The translations under genes and the position numbers were made by a program. Under the pieces are notes generated by a model. The model saw only the letters and a program-made list of their open reading frames with translations, was not told the origin of the DNA and did no database searches. 35,393 nucleotides of DNA. Source: Prolixibacteraceae bacterium (GTDB lineage Bacteria > Bacteroidota > Bacteroidia > Bacteroidales > Prolixibacteraceae). Positions 24,219 to 32,759 of the stretch are shown here, in pieces (position 1 is the stretch's first letter; every line of letters starts with the position of its first letter). Location: positions 1 through 35,393 of the forward strand of contig WTWZ01000040.1 in NCBI GenBank assembly GCA_009773765.1, given 5' to 3'.

Positions 24219-25877
24219 ATGAGAAAAGTTTTTTTATTGCTGTTAATTATAGTACACCAAATTTCTTTAATAGGGCAAACAGTAAACTATACAGCATCGG
24301 ATAATATTATTGCAAACCCCGAAAGAGGTTTGCAGAAATATTCTATAACTGCGGGTAATTATTCAACAACCAATGGTGCGAACAATCTTTCGGTTTCCAC
24401 TTTAAATGGTTGGAAGAACAGTACCGACAAAGTAACTGTTGTTTACCGCTACTTTATGTTAGATGCTTTTATGAATTCTAATATTAATTCAACTTATTTA
24501 AATAATATACAAGTTGATTTTAATAATATTAGAACAGCAGGATTAAAAGTTATAGTCAGATTTGCCTATTCCAATGCTGAAGGAATTGTTGCTCAACAAC
24601 CATCAAAGTCACAAATCTTAACACATATTTCTCAACTATCACCAATATTAAACACCAACAAGGATGTTATTTTTTCGCTTCAGGCTGGATTTATTGGTAC
24701 ATGGGGAGAATGGTATTATACAAACTCTGCAGAGTTTGGGACATCAGGTGTCATATCTACGGCTCAATGGGCAAATAGAAAAGAAATATTAGATGCAATG
24801 TTAGCATCTACGCCTGTTGAAATCCCTGTCCAGGTTAGATATGTTGGTATAAAAACAAAAATGTACGGAACTAAACAACTAAAGGCAGAAACGGCCTATC
24901 AAAATACTGCAAATGCAAGGGTCGGTTTTTTTAACGACGCATTCTTAAACAATTATGGTGATATGGGAACCTATTCTAGTGGAAAATGTGATAATCCTGT
25001 TGGTACATCAGAATATAATTATTTGTCGAATGAAACAAAATATTTGCCAATGACAGGTGAAACCAATGGTTTAAACACATGTGATAATGGTTTTAGAACA
25101 ACTGGCGCGAATGCTATTTATGAAATGGGGTTGACTAACTGGACAACCTTAAACAGAGATTATCACTCGGGCTTTTGGAACCAAATAAATACAAATGATT
25201 ACAATAAAATTCTTAAAAACCTGGGGTATAGATTTATTTTAAATTCATCGTCAGTAACGCCAAATGATTCAAATTTTGATTTGACTTTGAAAATTACAAA
25301 TGTTGGTTTTGCAAGGCCTTTTAAACAAAGAAATGTTTATTTAGTATTGAAAAATACTGCAACAAATGCGGTTACAACCCATTTAATCAATACAGATATT
25401 AGAACTTGGGAAACTTCTATTTCAATCACTCAAAATTTTTATTCATCAGCACCAGGAACATTTCAATTATATCTATGGTTACCAGATAAAGAACCTTCAT
25501 TATCTGCAAACTCAGACTATAGTATTCAATTTGCGAATACAGGCACATGGGATTCGGCAACCGGATACAACAATTTACTTCAAACTGTTAACCTTACATT
25601 AGTACCTTCCGCAACTCCGGCAATAACCAATGTGATTGGCAGTGATTTTAAAATCTGGCCAAACCCGGTGAATGAATTTATTTATTTTGATGTTCCGGCA
25701 AATTTCGTGAAAGACACGGCTGAAATTATGAATTTGCAGGGAGTTTCGTTAATAAAAGTTCTGATAAAAAAAGGTTTTCAATCCAGGATTAATGTCAGGG
25801 ATATTCCTTCGGGAATATATTTGCTGAAAATCTCGGAACCATCAAAGCAGATAAATCAGTTATTTATAAAAAAATGA
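24219..25877 (+). CDS. DUF4874/DUF4832 protein with T9SS sorting domain
   Basis: The start is the ATG at 24219; an in-frame TTG 24 bases upstream is less likely. This gives 552 residues with a signal peptide (MRKVFLLLLIIVHQISLIGQ). The DUF4874-like barrel half (IIANPERGLQKYS, VTVVYRYFMLDAF, GFIGTWGEWYYT) is followed by a DUF4832-like part (YLPMTGETNGLNTCDNGFRT, beta-sandwich LKITNVGFARPFKQRNVYLV). The type A sorting domain (DFKIWPNPVNEFIYFDVP onwards) is at the C-terminus. The barrel fold suggests a glycosidase-like or glycan-binding role, but no activity is established from the sequence. The gene is visibly richer in A/T than the flanking hydrolase genes, which hints at separate acquisition. 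It overlaps the next gene by 4 bases. Confidence 0.83.
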   Translation: MRKVFLLLLIIVHQISLIGQTVNYTASDNIIANPERGLQKYSITAGNYSTTNGANNLSVSTLNGWKNSTDKVTVVYRYFMLDAFMNSNINSTYLNNIQVDFNNIRTAGLKVIVRFAYSNAEGIVAQQPSKSQILTHISQLSPILNTNKDVIFSLQAGFIGTWGEWYYTNSAEFGTSGVISTAQWANRKEILDAMLASTPVEIPVQVRYVGIKTKMYGTKQLKAETAYQNTANARVGFFNDAFLNNYGDMGTYSSGKCDNPVGTSEYNYLSNETKYLPMTGETNGLNTCDNGFRTTGANAIYEMGLTNWTTLNRDYHSGFWNQINTNDYNKILKNLGYRFILNSSSVTPNDSNFDLTLKITNVGFARPFKQRNVYLVLKNTATNAVTTHLINTDIRTWETSISITQNFYSSAPGTFQLYLWLPDKEPSLSANSDYSIQFANTGTWDSATGYNNLLQTVNLTLVPSATPAITNVIGSDFKIWPNPVNEFIYFDVPANFVKDTAEIMNLQGVSLIKVLIKKGFQSRINVRDIPSGIYLLKISEPSKQINQLFIKK

Positions 25878-27175
25878 AAAGAAATCTTATCACCTTTTTA
25901 TTATTGCTGTCGCTGAATTACGCTGGTTTTACACAAACCGTGAAAGTGCAGGTTTACCCCGAAATACTGAAACAGAAAATCGAGTCGATTGGTGGAAATT
26001 ATTGCCAGGCCAATTACACGAATCATGCCTGGGATGCCATTGGCGAAGCAACTTTAAGCGAGTTCCGCCCCAGCCATGTAAGGCTGGCGCTGCCTTTACA
26101 ATTTGAAAATCAGCCTTACGAAACCTACAAAGGGGAAAAAATTGTGGAACAGCCCACTGTTATTACCCTTTTGGAAGCCATGAAACGGATGAAAACCGAA
26201 TTTGGCGTAACAAACTTCACTATTTCAGTTTGGCGTGTTCCCAACGCGGTGGTCGATAAACCTGAAAGAAATGATAAACGACGCATTAAACCTGAGCATT
26301 ATGCGGAGGTTATCGACATGATTACAGCTTTTTTAACGGAAGCCAAAACCAAATACGGCGTTGAAGCCGATTACTTTTCGTTTAACGAATCGGATGGCGG
26401 TTATATGACCATCTTTTCGCCGGAAGAAACCATTGTATTTTTTAAAATGGCGGCTGAAAGGTTTCAAAAAGCCGGGCTGAAAACCAAATTCCTTTGGGCA
26501 GATACCGCGCAAACTTTAGGAACAGTGGAGTTTGCCACGATGATTGCCGCCGATTCTACCATCTGGAAATACCTCGGGCCGTTGTGTTTTCACAGTTGGT
26601 GGTCGGAAGAAATCCCGGACAGCGAATTTGAACGGATTGCCAGTTTTGCCAAAGCCTGGAACAGGCCGGTTTGGTGCAGCGAACTGGGTTTCGATGCCAT
26701 GGCATGGAGAACGCGGGGAATGAACGAAAGCTGGGATTACGCTTTCCGGTTTGCGAAAATATCTCTCCGGATGATGAAATATGCCGAAGTGGAAGTTTCG
26801 ATGTACTGGACCTGGCAAAACAACTACGGGATCATGTCGGCAGACACCAAAACCAAATATCCTTCATACTTCGTAACGCGCCATTATACCGATTTTATGA
26901 ACACAGGCACACAAATCATCCACTCACTAAGTTCCGATTCGGAAATCCTCTCCATTTGCGGAATTAACAAGGAAGGCAAAAACGTTATTCAAATCATCAA
27001 CCTGAAAAAAGAACCGGTTAGCATCGAAATTTCAGGAATCGCTGGAAAACTTTCGAAATCGGTAATAACAACCGAAAAAAACAACTGGAACGAAAACAAC
27101 ATCCAAGTGAAAGTTTCGGGAGATAAAAAGGTTGCCGAAATAGAGGCTGAATCGTTGAATACATTGGTGTTTTAA
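25874..27175 (+). CDS. Clan GH-A glycoside hydrolase, GH30-like
   Basis: This is a 433-residue secreted protein (signal peptide ending GFTQ, about residue 20). It has a (beta/alpha)8 catalytic barrel and a small C-terminal beta-sandwich (about 345-433: ILSICGINKEGKNVIQIINL). The motifs KIESIGGNYCQANY, E172 in YFSFNESDGGY as acid/base and E270 in VWCSELGFD as nucleophile, plus MYWTWQNNYG near the end, fit clan GH-A and resemble GH30. The family assignment is not firm. There is no T9SS sorting domain, unlike most neighbours, so it may work in the periplasm on imported oligosaccharides. The start ATG overlaps the previous stop codon (ATGA). It ends 23 bases before the convergent GH9 gene. Confidence 0.8.
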   Translation: MKRNLITFLLLLSLNYAGFTQTVKVQVYPEILKQKIESIGGNYCQANYTNHAWDAIGEATLSEFRPSHVRLALPLQFENQPYETYKGEKIVEQPTVITLLEAMKRMKTEFGVTNFTISVWRVPNAVVDKPERNDKRRIKPEHYAEVIDMITAFLTEAKTKYGVEADYFSFNESDGGYMTIFSPEETIVFFKMAAERFQKAGLKTKFLWADTAQTLGTVEFATMIAADSTIWKYLGPLCFHSWWSEEIPDSEFERIASFAKAWNRPVWCSELGFDAMAWRTRGMNESWDYAFRFAKISLRMMKYAEVEVSMYWTWQNNYGIMSADTKTKYPSYFVTRHYTDFMNTGTQIIHSLSSDSEILSICGINKEGKNVIQIINLKKEPVSIEISGIAGKLSKSVITTEKNNWNENNIQVKVSGDKKVAEIEAESLNTLVF

Positions 27176-27198
27176 AAGTTTTATAAGCGGGTTTGTAC

Positions 27199-30100
27199 CT
27201 ATTTTCGGATTACTTTCCGGAATACAACAGATTTATCCGTGAAAAAGATTTCGAGTAAATATATGCCGGGCCCGGCTTTTAGAAAACCAAGTTCAAAAAT
27301 ACCCTGCCTGTTTTTTGCCGGAATATTTATTTTTATTCCCGAAATGGCGTAAACATTGATTTTACTGATGATATCCGCCGATTCAACCATGAGAAGATCA
27401 TATACCGGATTAGGCCATATTTTCAAATTATCAGGATTTAGTTTTTCATAAATCCCGACAGGAACCGGTTTCATCTGAATATTGATTGTAGTATCAGTTC
27501 TCAAATAAACCGAACCAAACACATCCTGAAAACCTGATTTGTAAATGTGATAATCGTAACTGGAAAAGACAATAAGGTTTCTGATTCGTGTTATTCCAAG
27601 AGTACTGGTGGTTGCAGTATCGGTTAAAACTGCCACTTTTGCATCCGAAACAGGAACAGCGCCATGGATCAGCACAAACTTAATTTCGGCCTGGTTCCGG
27701 GGCATGAAAAAATTAAAGGTTGTATCGGCGGTTATTTTCACATGACCAGCGACTGTTGAAAAATTAGTTTTTATCAGTGTATAACTGTAATCGCCATCGA
27801 ATTCCGAAAAAGTAACAGTACCGTTTATTCCGGTTGTTTTAACAACCGAGTTAAAATTTACATAAGCGCCTGAAACAGGGCTGTTTAGGTATTTATCGAG
27901 TACGTTTACCGTAATGTTTTTTTTTAAGGGGGCGAGAGTGAATTTAAGCGTAGTATCGCTGTAAATACTTATTTGACTTATGTTTTTTAATCTGTAACCT
28001 TTCTTCTTCAAAATTATATCCATCAGCCCGTTTACTTTTTCAAATGTTGCCAATCCTTCAGCATTTGTAATTTTAGTCGAATCCTGAATTTTTACCTCGC
28101 AAAACGCAACCGGCAAACCAGTTATACTATCGGCAACCACCACCGAAACTTTATAATCCAGAGGAATTGTGGTTATCTGAACTGTATCTGATTTATTCGA
28201 GAATCCGCTTTTATCAACCACTTTGGCCGACAATTTAACTGTTCCGTAAGGTGGTTTTTCCCAGTTAAAATGGTAAGGGGCCTCATTGCTTTGCCCTATT
28301 TTATGCCAGTGGTTGTAAAACTCCACCCAGGCAATATCATCTTCCCCGTTCGGATCGGAAACCGCAACATTGATTTTAATATTGCCGCTGACGCCTGATT
28401 CATGCTCCGGTGAAAGGATATTAACTGAAGGTTTTTTGTTCGGTTCAAATGAGCCGTCGGGCACGTCGCACAAATATCCATAAACCACCGCCGAAAGTAT
28501 CGTATTCTGGTGCACAGTAAATTCAGCATTTAATGGAGTGGTATAATTGTTAAACCAGCGTTCGTGCCCTGGCCAATTGTTAATCCCTTCAGGATAAATG
28601 GTTTTATAGGGCCAGCGAATATCCCATGGTCCTGTGGCAGAATTAGTGCCGTCATCTCTCCATGGGCCATAAGGAGTAATTCCGGGTATCATTTCACCTG
28701 TTTCACTGTACCACGAATCAAGGTGCATCACCCTTTCAGGATATCGAACGCCAATATGTGTTATCCATGCCATATTCAGTGGGTTGCAGCCCAGAAAATA
28801 GTCGGCAGTGGTAAAAATTCCTGCCAGGTAATCCATAGTTTTGGATGGCACAAAAGACTTCGATAGAAAATGTCCCATCATAACTTCAAAAACACGCGGA
28901 GTTGTACCCTGCCCTATCAGCATTGGCATCCACATATTATCCCCATAACGGCAGGCCCGCTGTGCTATACTGTTATGCCGCTGGTCGGCTGTGGCCATAA
29001 TTGAACCTTTTACTTTCGATATAAAAGCGGCATCAGTAATCTGATGTTCGTTACCGGTAATCAACGCGTATGTTCCCCATTTTTTATCTTCATCCAAAAC
29101 CGTGGCCGAAATAACCGTTGAAAGGTTATTTTTAACAATTTGCAAATAATCTGAATTACCTGTTAACCGGTACAAACTGGTTGCGGCATACAGTTCATAA
29201 TCTTTCAAGTTGTAATTATGTACTTTGGCCGGATCCCAATCAGTTGGTTTGGCATTATTTTTCGCCCAAAGAAAAGCCTCTTCAGCCTCCTTTTTCCAAT
29301 CAATCCCTTCAGTATCTTCAATTCCAAGTTTGTTCAGTACCAAAGCAAAATGACCGGCTAAACCAGCGTAAAAGTATGTGGTAAACGGGTCTTCTCCCGA
29401 AATTATCCATTGACCTTTATCGAGATTTGAAGGAGATCCTTCAGGCGCATGTCCAAACCAGTCGGGGGCCACACGCGAACCAACTCCGCCAGTTCCATAA
29501 TTTTTGTTTATGATTTCGTGGCGGGTCCGGTGAAAAAAGCGGATTAACCAACGGGCTTCATCCAGAATATCCGGAATTTGATTCACCCCTTCGGGCAAGT
29601 TCAATTCGCCGTCGGCAAATTTTTCGGGGGCAATTTCCCATGTAAGCATCAACATTGCAGGTATTTTCAGGTGCGAAAAATACCCATCCCAGTCTCCTGC
29701 ATCCTGGTACCAGCCCCATGTATCAATTGGACCGAGTATTCCGGCCTCAATATCCGGTTTATCAGCAGAAGAATTATCCGTGTTTCCCCAGTCAACAAAA
29801 CGCGAAGTGGTGTATTTCAGTTTGCCTGCAAAACCTGGTGTTTTCAGGGGATTGTGGGGGGCAGGCCGGGTGTATTCAGTGAATGGTTCTTCAAGGCCGA
29901 TTCCGGAGCGGTTGTGATATAATCCCCGAACAGAAGTGTAAAACGGAAGCCGGTAAATATCCCTTTCAATTTTAAACGAAAAAGAACTTCCTATTCCTTC
30001 CACGGCCAAAATGTATCCGCCGGGGGTATTGAAAGCTGAAAAATCACATTCATAAACATCGGCGCCCAAAAAGTTCTGTTTTGGGGTATCGGAAATTTGA

Positions 30101-30813
30101 AAAGTTTCGATATTGTTTTTGCCCTTTCTGAACTTAACGGTTCCTGTAAATGCTTTTTCTCCGGTTTTTGTATTAATCAGATAAAAGCTATTACCGTTGT
30201 ACCTCGAAAAGTCAATTCCACCTGTTTCCCCTCCCCAGTGATATAGATATCCGTATTTTCCGGGCGCGTGCGGATCATACCCGATAATGTTTACGTGGAT
30301 TGCCTCGCTCCTGTTTTTTCCCAGGGTAAATTCAAACTCCCATTCTTTTCCGTTTCCGGCAATATCACTTGTTGAAATGGCATATTTTTTTCCCATTTCC
30401 AATGGTTCAGGCAGGTGTAAATAAATAAAGTGTTCTTTGGCATGGTCTGGTTTTGAATTTAAACAACCCACACTTTGCGACCAATTTTGGCACAACCAGG
30501 TAAATTCTGTCCCTTTCGATTTACGTGTTACCTTATCAGGCCTTTTAGGTGCGGCATAAAAACCGGTACTGCTTTTTATGGTGTAGTTTTCAACTGCAAC
30601 CGCTTTCAGTGCGTCCAGCGGCTCTGAAACCACCCATTCGTTTTGCCTTGATTCTCCGCGCTGATGATAACGAACGTAACCATCGTCGAAATGCAGCATG
30701 ATTATCCGGTTGTTCAATGCCTGAACATTAATAATATCGGAAGCATATAAAGTACTACTGCAAAGTAAAATGAGTAATACTGTTGTTACTAAAACAAAAT
30801 CAGTCTTTTTCAT
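27199..30813 (-). CDS. Multidomain GH9 endoglucanase with three carboxypeptidase-regulatory-like modules and T9SS sorting domain
   Basis: The ATG at 30813 gives 1204 residues and a clean signal peptide (MKKTDFVLVTTVLLILLCSS). The frame is open 45 bases further upstream, but that stretch is a terminator hairpin. An N-terminal Ig-like CelD_N-type domain (about 160-270) precedes a GH9 (alpha/alpha)6 barrel. This carries WYQDAGDWDGY (D371, D374) and E764 in NAEFTVHQNTIL, the GH9 catalytic residues. Then come an Ig-like module (SVNILSPEHESGVSGNIKIN), three tandem carboxypeptidase-regulatory-like modules (DYKVSVVVAD, KKNITVNVLD, QAEIKFVLIH) and a type A sorting domain (LKIWPNPVYDLLMVES). GH9 enzymes cut beta-1,4-glucan. 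The gene is downstream of susD. Confidence 0.9.
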   Translation of the reverse strand: MKKTDFVLVTTVLLILLCSSTLYASDIINVQALNNRIIMLHFDDGYVRYHQRGESRQNEWVVSEPLDALKAVAVENYTIKSSTGFYAAPKRPDKVTRKSKGTEFTWLCQNWSQSVGCLNSKPDHAKEHFIYLHLPEPLEMGKKYAISTSDIAGNGKEWEFEFTLGKNRSEAIHVNIIGYDPHAPGKYGYLYHWGGETGGIDFSRYNGNSFYLINTKTGEKAFTGTVKFRKGKNNIETFQISDTPKQNFLGADVYECDFSAFNTPGGYILAVEGIGSSFSFKIERDIYRLPFYTSVRGLYHNRSGIGLEEPFTEYTRPAPHNPLKTPGFAGKLKYTTSRFVDWGNTDNSSADKPDIEAGILGPIDTWGWYQDAGDWDGYFSHLKIPAMLMLTWEIAPEKFADGELNLPEGVNQIPDILDEARWLIRFFHRTRHEIINKNYGTGGVGSRVAPDWFGHAPEGSPSNLDKGQWIISGEDPFTTYFYAGLAGHFALVLNKLGIEDTEGIDWKKEAEEAFLWAKNNAKPTDWDPAKVHNYNLKDYELYAATSLYRLTGNSDYLQIVKNNLSTVISATVLDEDKKWGTYALITGNEHQITDAAFISKVKGSIMATADQRHNSIAQRACRYGDNMWMPMLIGQGTTPRVFEVMMGHFLSKSFVPSKTMDYLAGIFTTADYFLGCNPLNMAWITHIGVRYPERVMHLDSWYSETGEMIPGITPYGPWRDDGTNSATGPWDIRWPYKTIYPEGINNWPGHERWFNNYTTPLNAEFTVHQNTILSAVVYGYLCDVPDGSFEPNKKPSVNILSPEHESGVSGNIKINVAVSDPNGEDDIAWVEFYNHWHKIGQSNEAPYHFNWEKPPYGTVKLSAKVVDKSGFSNKSDTVQITTIPLDYKVSVVVADSITGLPVAFCEVKIQDSTKITNAEGLATFEKVNGLMDIILKKKGYRLKNISQISIYSDTTLKFTLAPLKKNITVNVLDKYLNSPVSGAYVNFNSVVKTTGINGTVTFSEFDGDYSYTLIKTNFSTVAGHVKITADTTFNFFMPRNQAEIKFVLIHGAVPVSDAKVAVLTDTATTSTLGITRIRNLIVFSSYDYHIYKSGFQDVFGSVYLRTDTTINIQMKPVPVGIYEKLNPDNLKIWPNPVYDLLMVESADIISKINVYAISGIKINIPAKNRQGIFELGFLKAGPGIYLLEIFFTDKSVVFRKVIRK

Positions 30814-30820
30814 TATTGCT

Positions 30821-30857
30821 AAAATAAAAAGGCAGGCAACATTGTGATTACCTGCCA
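30821..30857 (-). terminator. Hairpin between susD and the GH9 gene
   Basis: A 9-bp stem (30831-30839 with 30848-30856, one G-T pair) is followed on the minus strand by TTTTTATTTT. It lies 22 bases after the susD stop codon and only 8 bases before the GH9 ATG. There is no room for a promoter after it, so it probably works as an attenuator that lowers GH9 expression relative to susC and susD. Confidence 0.8.
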
Positions 30858-30878
30858 TTTATTGTGATTTATTTACCT

Positions 30879-32735
30879 CTACTCAAAATAATTAATATAC
30901 CAGTTTTTTTCATCGAGCAACAGGTTGTACATCGCCTCCCTTCTTTCCTCAGGGAATTTATCAGATACCTTTTTGGCCAGATATGAAGGATCATTTCTTC
31001 GTTTTGCCACCCTCATCAAATCATAAAAACGCTCTCCCTCATAAGCCAGTTCCCTTGCCCGTTCATCTATAATCAAATCTTCGAGATAAAGCTGCAATCC
31101 TTTGAAATTTCCTGTTAAATCGAGATATCCGGTAACTTTATTCGTAAACGGGTGACGTAAAAAATTGATATTGCCAACCCTAAGGCCATCGGTGGCACCG
31201 CCTACACCAACACGCCCCCTGACACCACGCTGCAAGCGAGCGCTGCTGACTGAATAATTTGAACCGTCGTTTAAAATATTTACTGCATTCGAAGTAAATT
31301 CCCTGACAACACCTCCCTGGCTAAACCGCCACCATACATATAACTCTGCTAACCACAGATGAACTCCGGCTGCACGGTAAACAATAAACCTTGCATCCTG
31401 ATCGAAAACACCTTTGCCGATTGAATATTTCCAAATTACAGTATCGGCCCCCTCAACCAGTAATGCAGAGGTACGATAATCTTCCTGCGACTTCAGATAT
31501 AACATTCCCTGAACCATTTGCGGAGGGACAGGCACCCCATTCTGCAAATACATATATGAAGCGCCATAACCTCTGAAAAAATCCCCCGGCCTTCCTATAT
31601 TAGTAGTCCTGGTCCTCTCGGGTTGCGTATTATTTACGGCTAACTGAAAATCATCCCAGGTGGTTTCCCAATTCATAATAGCTGACCGGGTTGGTTTTAA
31701 CATGTACTTGTGCGGGGCGCGGGGTTCAAAAAACTCCTGGAAATTATTCTGTTGAAAAAAGGTTTTACCAAACCACAAGGTGAAAATATGCTCTCTTAAA
31801 TCAATATTGGTAAAGATATTACGCCAGCTGTTGTTTCCAAAACTTGCATCAATCTGGTAGCGGTAATTATCAGAGTTCATGTAAATGATGGATTCAAAAT
31901 GCTTGGCAGCTTTTGCCAAATCACCATCAGTTAAATACATAATACCCAGCAGCGCGTCATAAGCGTATTGGTTCCAAACTGTAACTTCCCAGGTTTGGTC
32001 GTTATTATCGATAAAATGGTTTACACCAACAGATTTAACACTTTTCGTTAGTTCGTTTGTAAAATAATCGATAATTAATTTCTGGTCGTAATATTGTTTT
32101 TCAAGGGTAATGGGTACATTTTTCAGGGTGTCGTTTTTGTACCCGTCAATACCGTAAATAATATGTAAACTGTCAATATAAGTTCCGGGTGAATTTAAAA
32201 AATTGTTAACTTCATCTATATTTGTTATAGACTCGGGAATAAACGGTACTTTACCATAAATGCGCACAGCGTTAAAATAGGCCCATGCCCTCATACATAA
32301 GGCTTCGCCATATAGTTTGTCGTAATTCGTAACCGGACTTTTCGGATCCAATACTTCAGGATGTTCTGTTTTTAAAACCGTAATAAAACTGTTGGCAGCT
32401 GTAATAAGCCGGAAGAAATTGGTTGGCGAGGCGTATTTATTCTCTTTTGAAACATTGAAATTGTAAATTTCAACCATATCGACATCGGCATTTTCTGTAA
32501 TCTGCATTAAATCGCCCCTTAATTCGCCCAGTATTACCAACTGTTCAACCAATTTAGCCTGAATTCCATACAAACCCATTGCAATTGCGCGGTACTCGTA
32601 CCAGTCATCATATAATCTATCTTTCGTAATATTTATTTCCTGTTCCGGGTTTAAAAATTCCTTACACGAAGAAAGTAAAAACGCGGATAGCAGAAAAACA
32701 CTAACGATTACTGCGTATTTTTTGTAATTTCTCAT
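30879..32735 (-). CDS. SusD/RagB family glycan-binding lipoprotein
   Basis: The ATG at 32735 gives 618 residues; an in-frame TTG nine bases upstream is less likely. A lipoprotein signal peptide ends with the lipobox LLSSC (C24), followed by KEFLNPEQEI. The helical TPR-like N-terminal part, YGEALCMRAWAYFNAVRIYG KVP segment and the C-terminal LIIDERARELAYEGERFYDL motif are typical of SusD/RagB. It sits on the cell surface as the lid of the SusC importer and captures oligosaccharides. It starts 24 bases after susC. At 618 residues it is slightly longer than many SusD proteins. Confidence 0.95.
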   Translation of the reverse strand: MRNYKKYAVIVSVFLLSAFLLSSCKEFLNPEQEINITKDRLYDDWYEYRAIAMGLYGIQAKLVEQLVILGELRGDLMQITENADVDMVEIYNFNVSKENKYASPTNFFRLITAANSFITVLKTEHPEVLDPKSPVTNYDKLYGEALCMRAWAYFNAVRIYGKVPFIPESITNIDEVNNFLNSPGTYIDSLHIIYGIDGYKNDTLKNVPITLEKQYYDQKLIIDYFTNELTKSVKSVGVNHFIDNNDQTWEVTVWNQYAYDALLGIMYLTDGDLAKAAKHFESIIYMNSDNYRYQIDASFGNNSWRNIFTNIDLREHIFTLWFGKTFFQQNNFQEFFEPRAPHKYMLKPTRSAIMNWETTWDDFQLAVNNTQPERTRTTNIGRPGDFFRGYGASYMYLQNGVPVPPQMVQGMLYLKSQEDYRTSALLVEGADTVIWKYSIGKGVFDQDARFIVYRAAGVHLWLAELYVWWRFSQGGVVREFTSNAVNILNDGSNYSVSSARLQRGVRGRVGVGGATDGLRVGNINFLRHPFTNKVTGYLDLTGNFKGLQLYLEDLIIDERARELAYEGERFYDLMRVAKRRNDPSYLAKKVSDKFPEERREAMYNLLLDEKNWYINYFE

Positions 32736-32759
32736 ATCAATCAAAAAAAAAATAAATCT

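Noticed and set aside
30814-30858. Longer GH9 start, 15 codons upstream
   Set aside because: The extension is encoded by the terminator hairpin and would precede a normal signal peptide that begins MKK at 30813.
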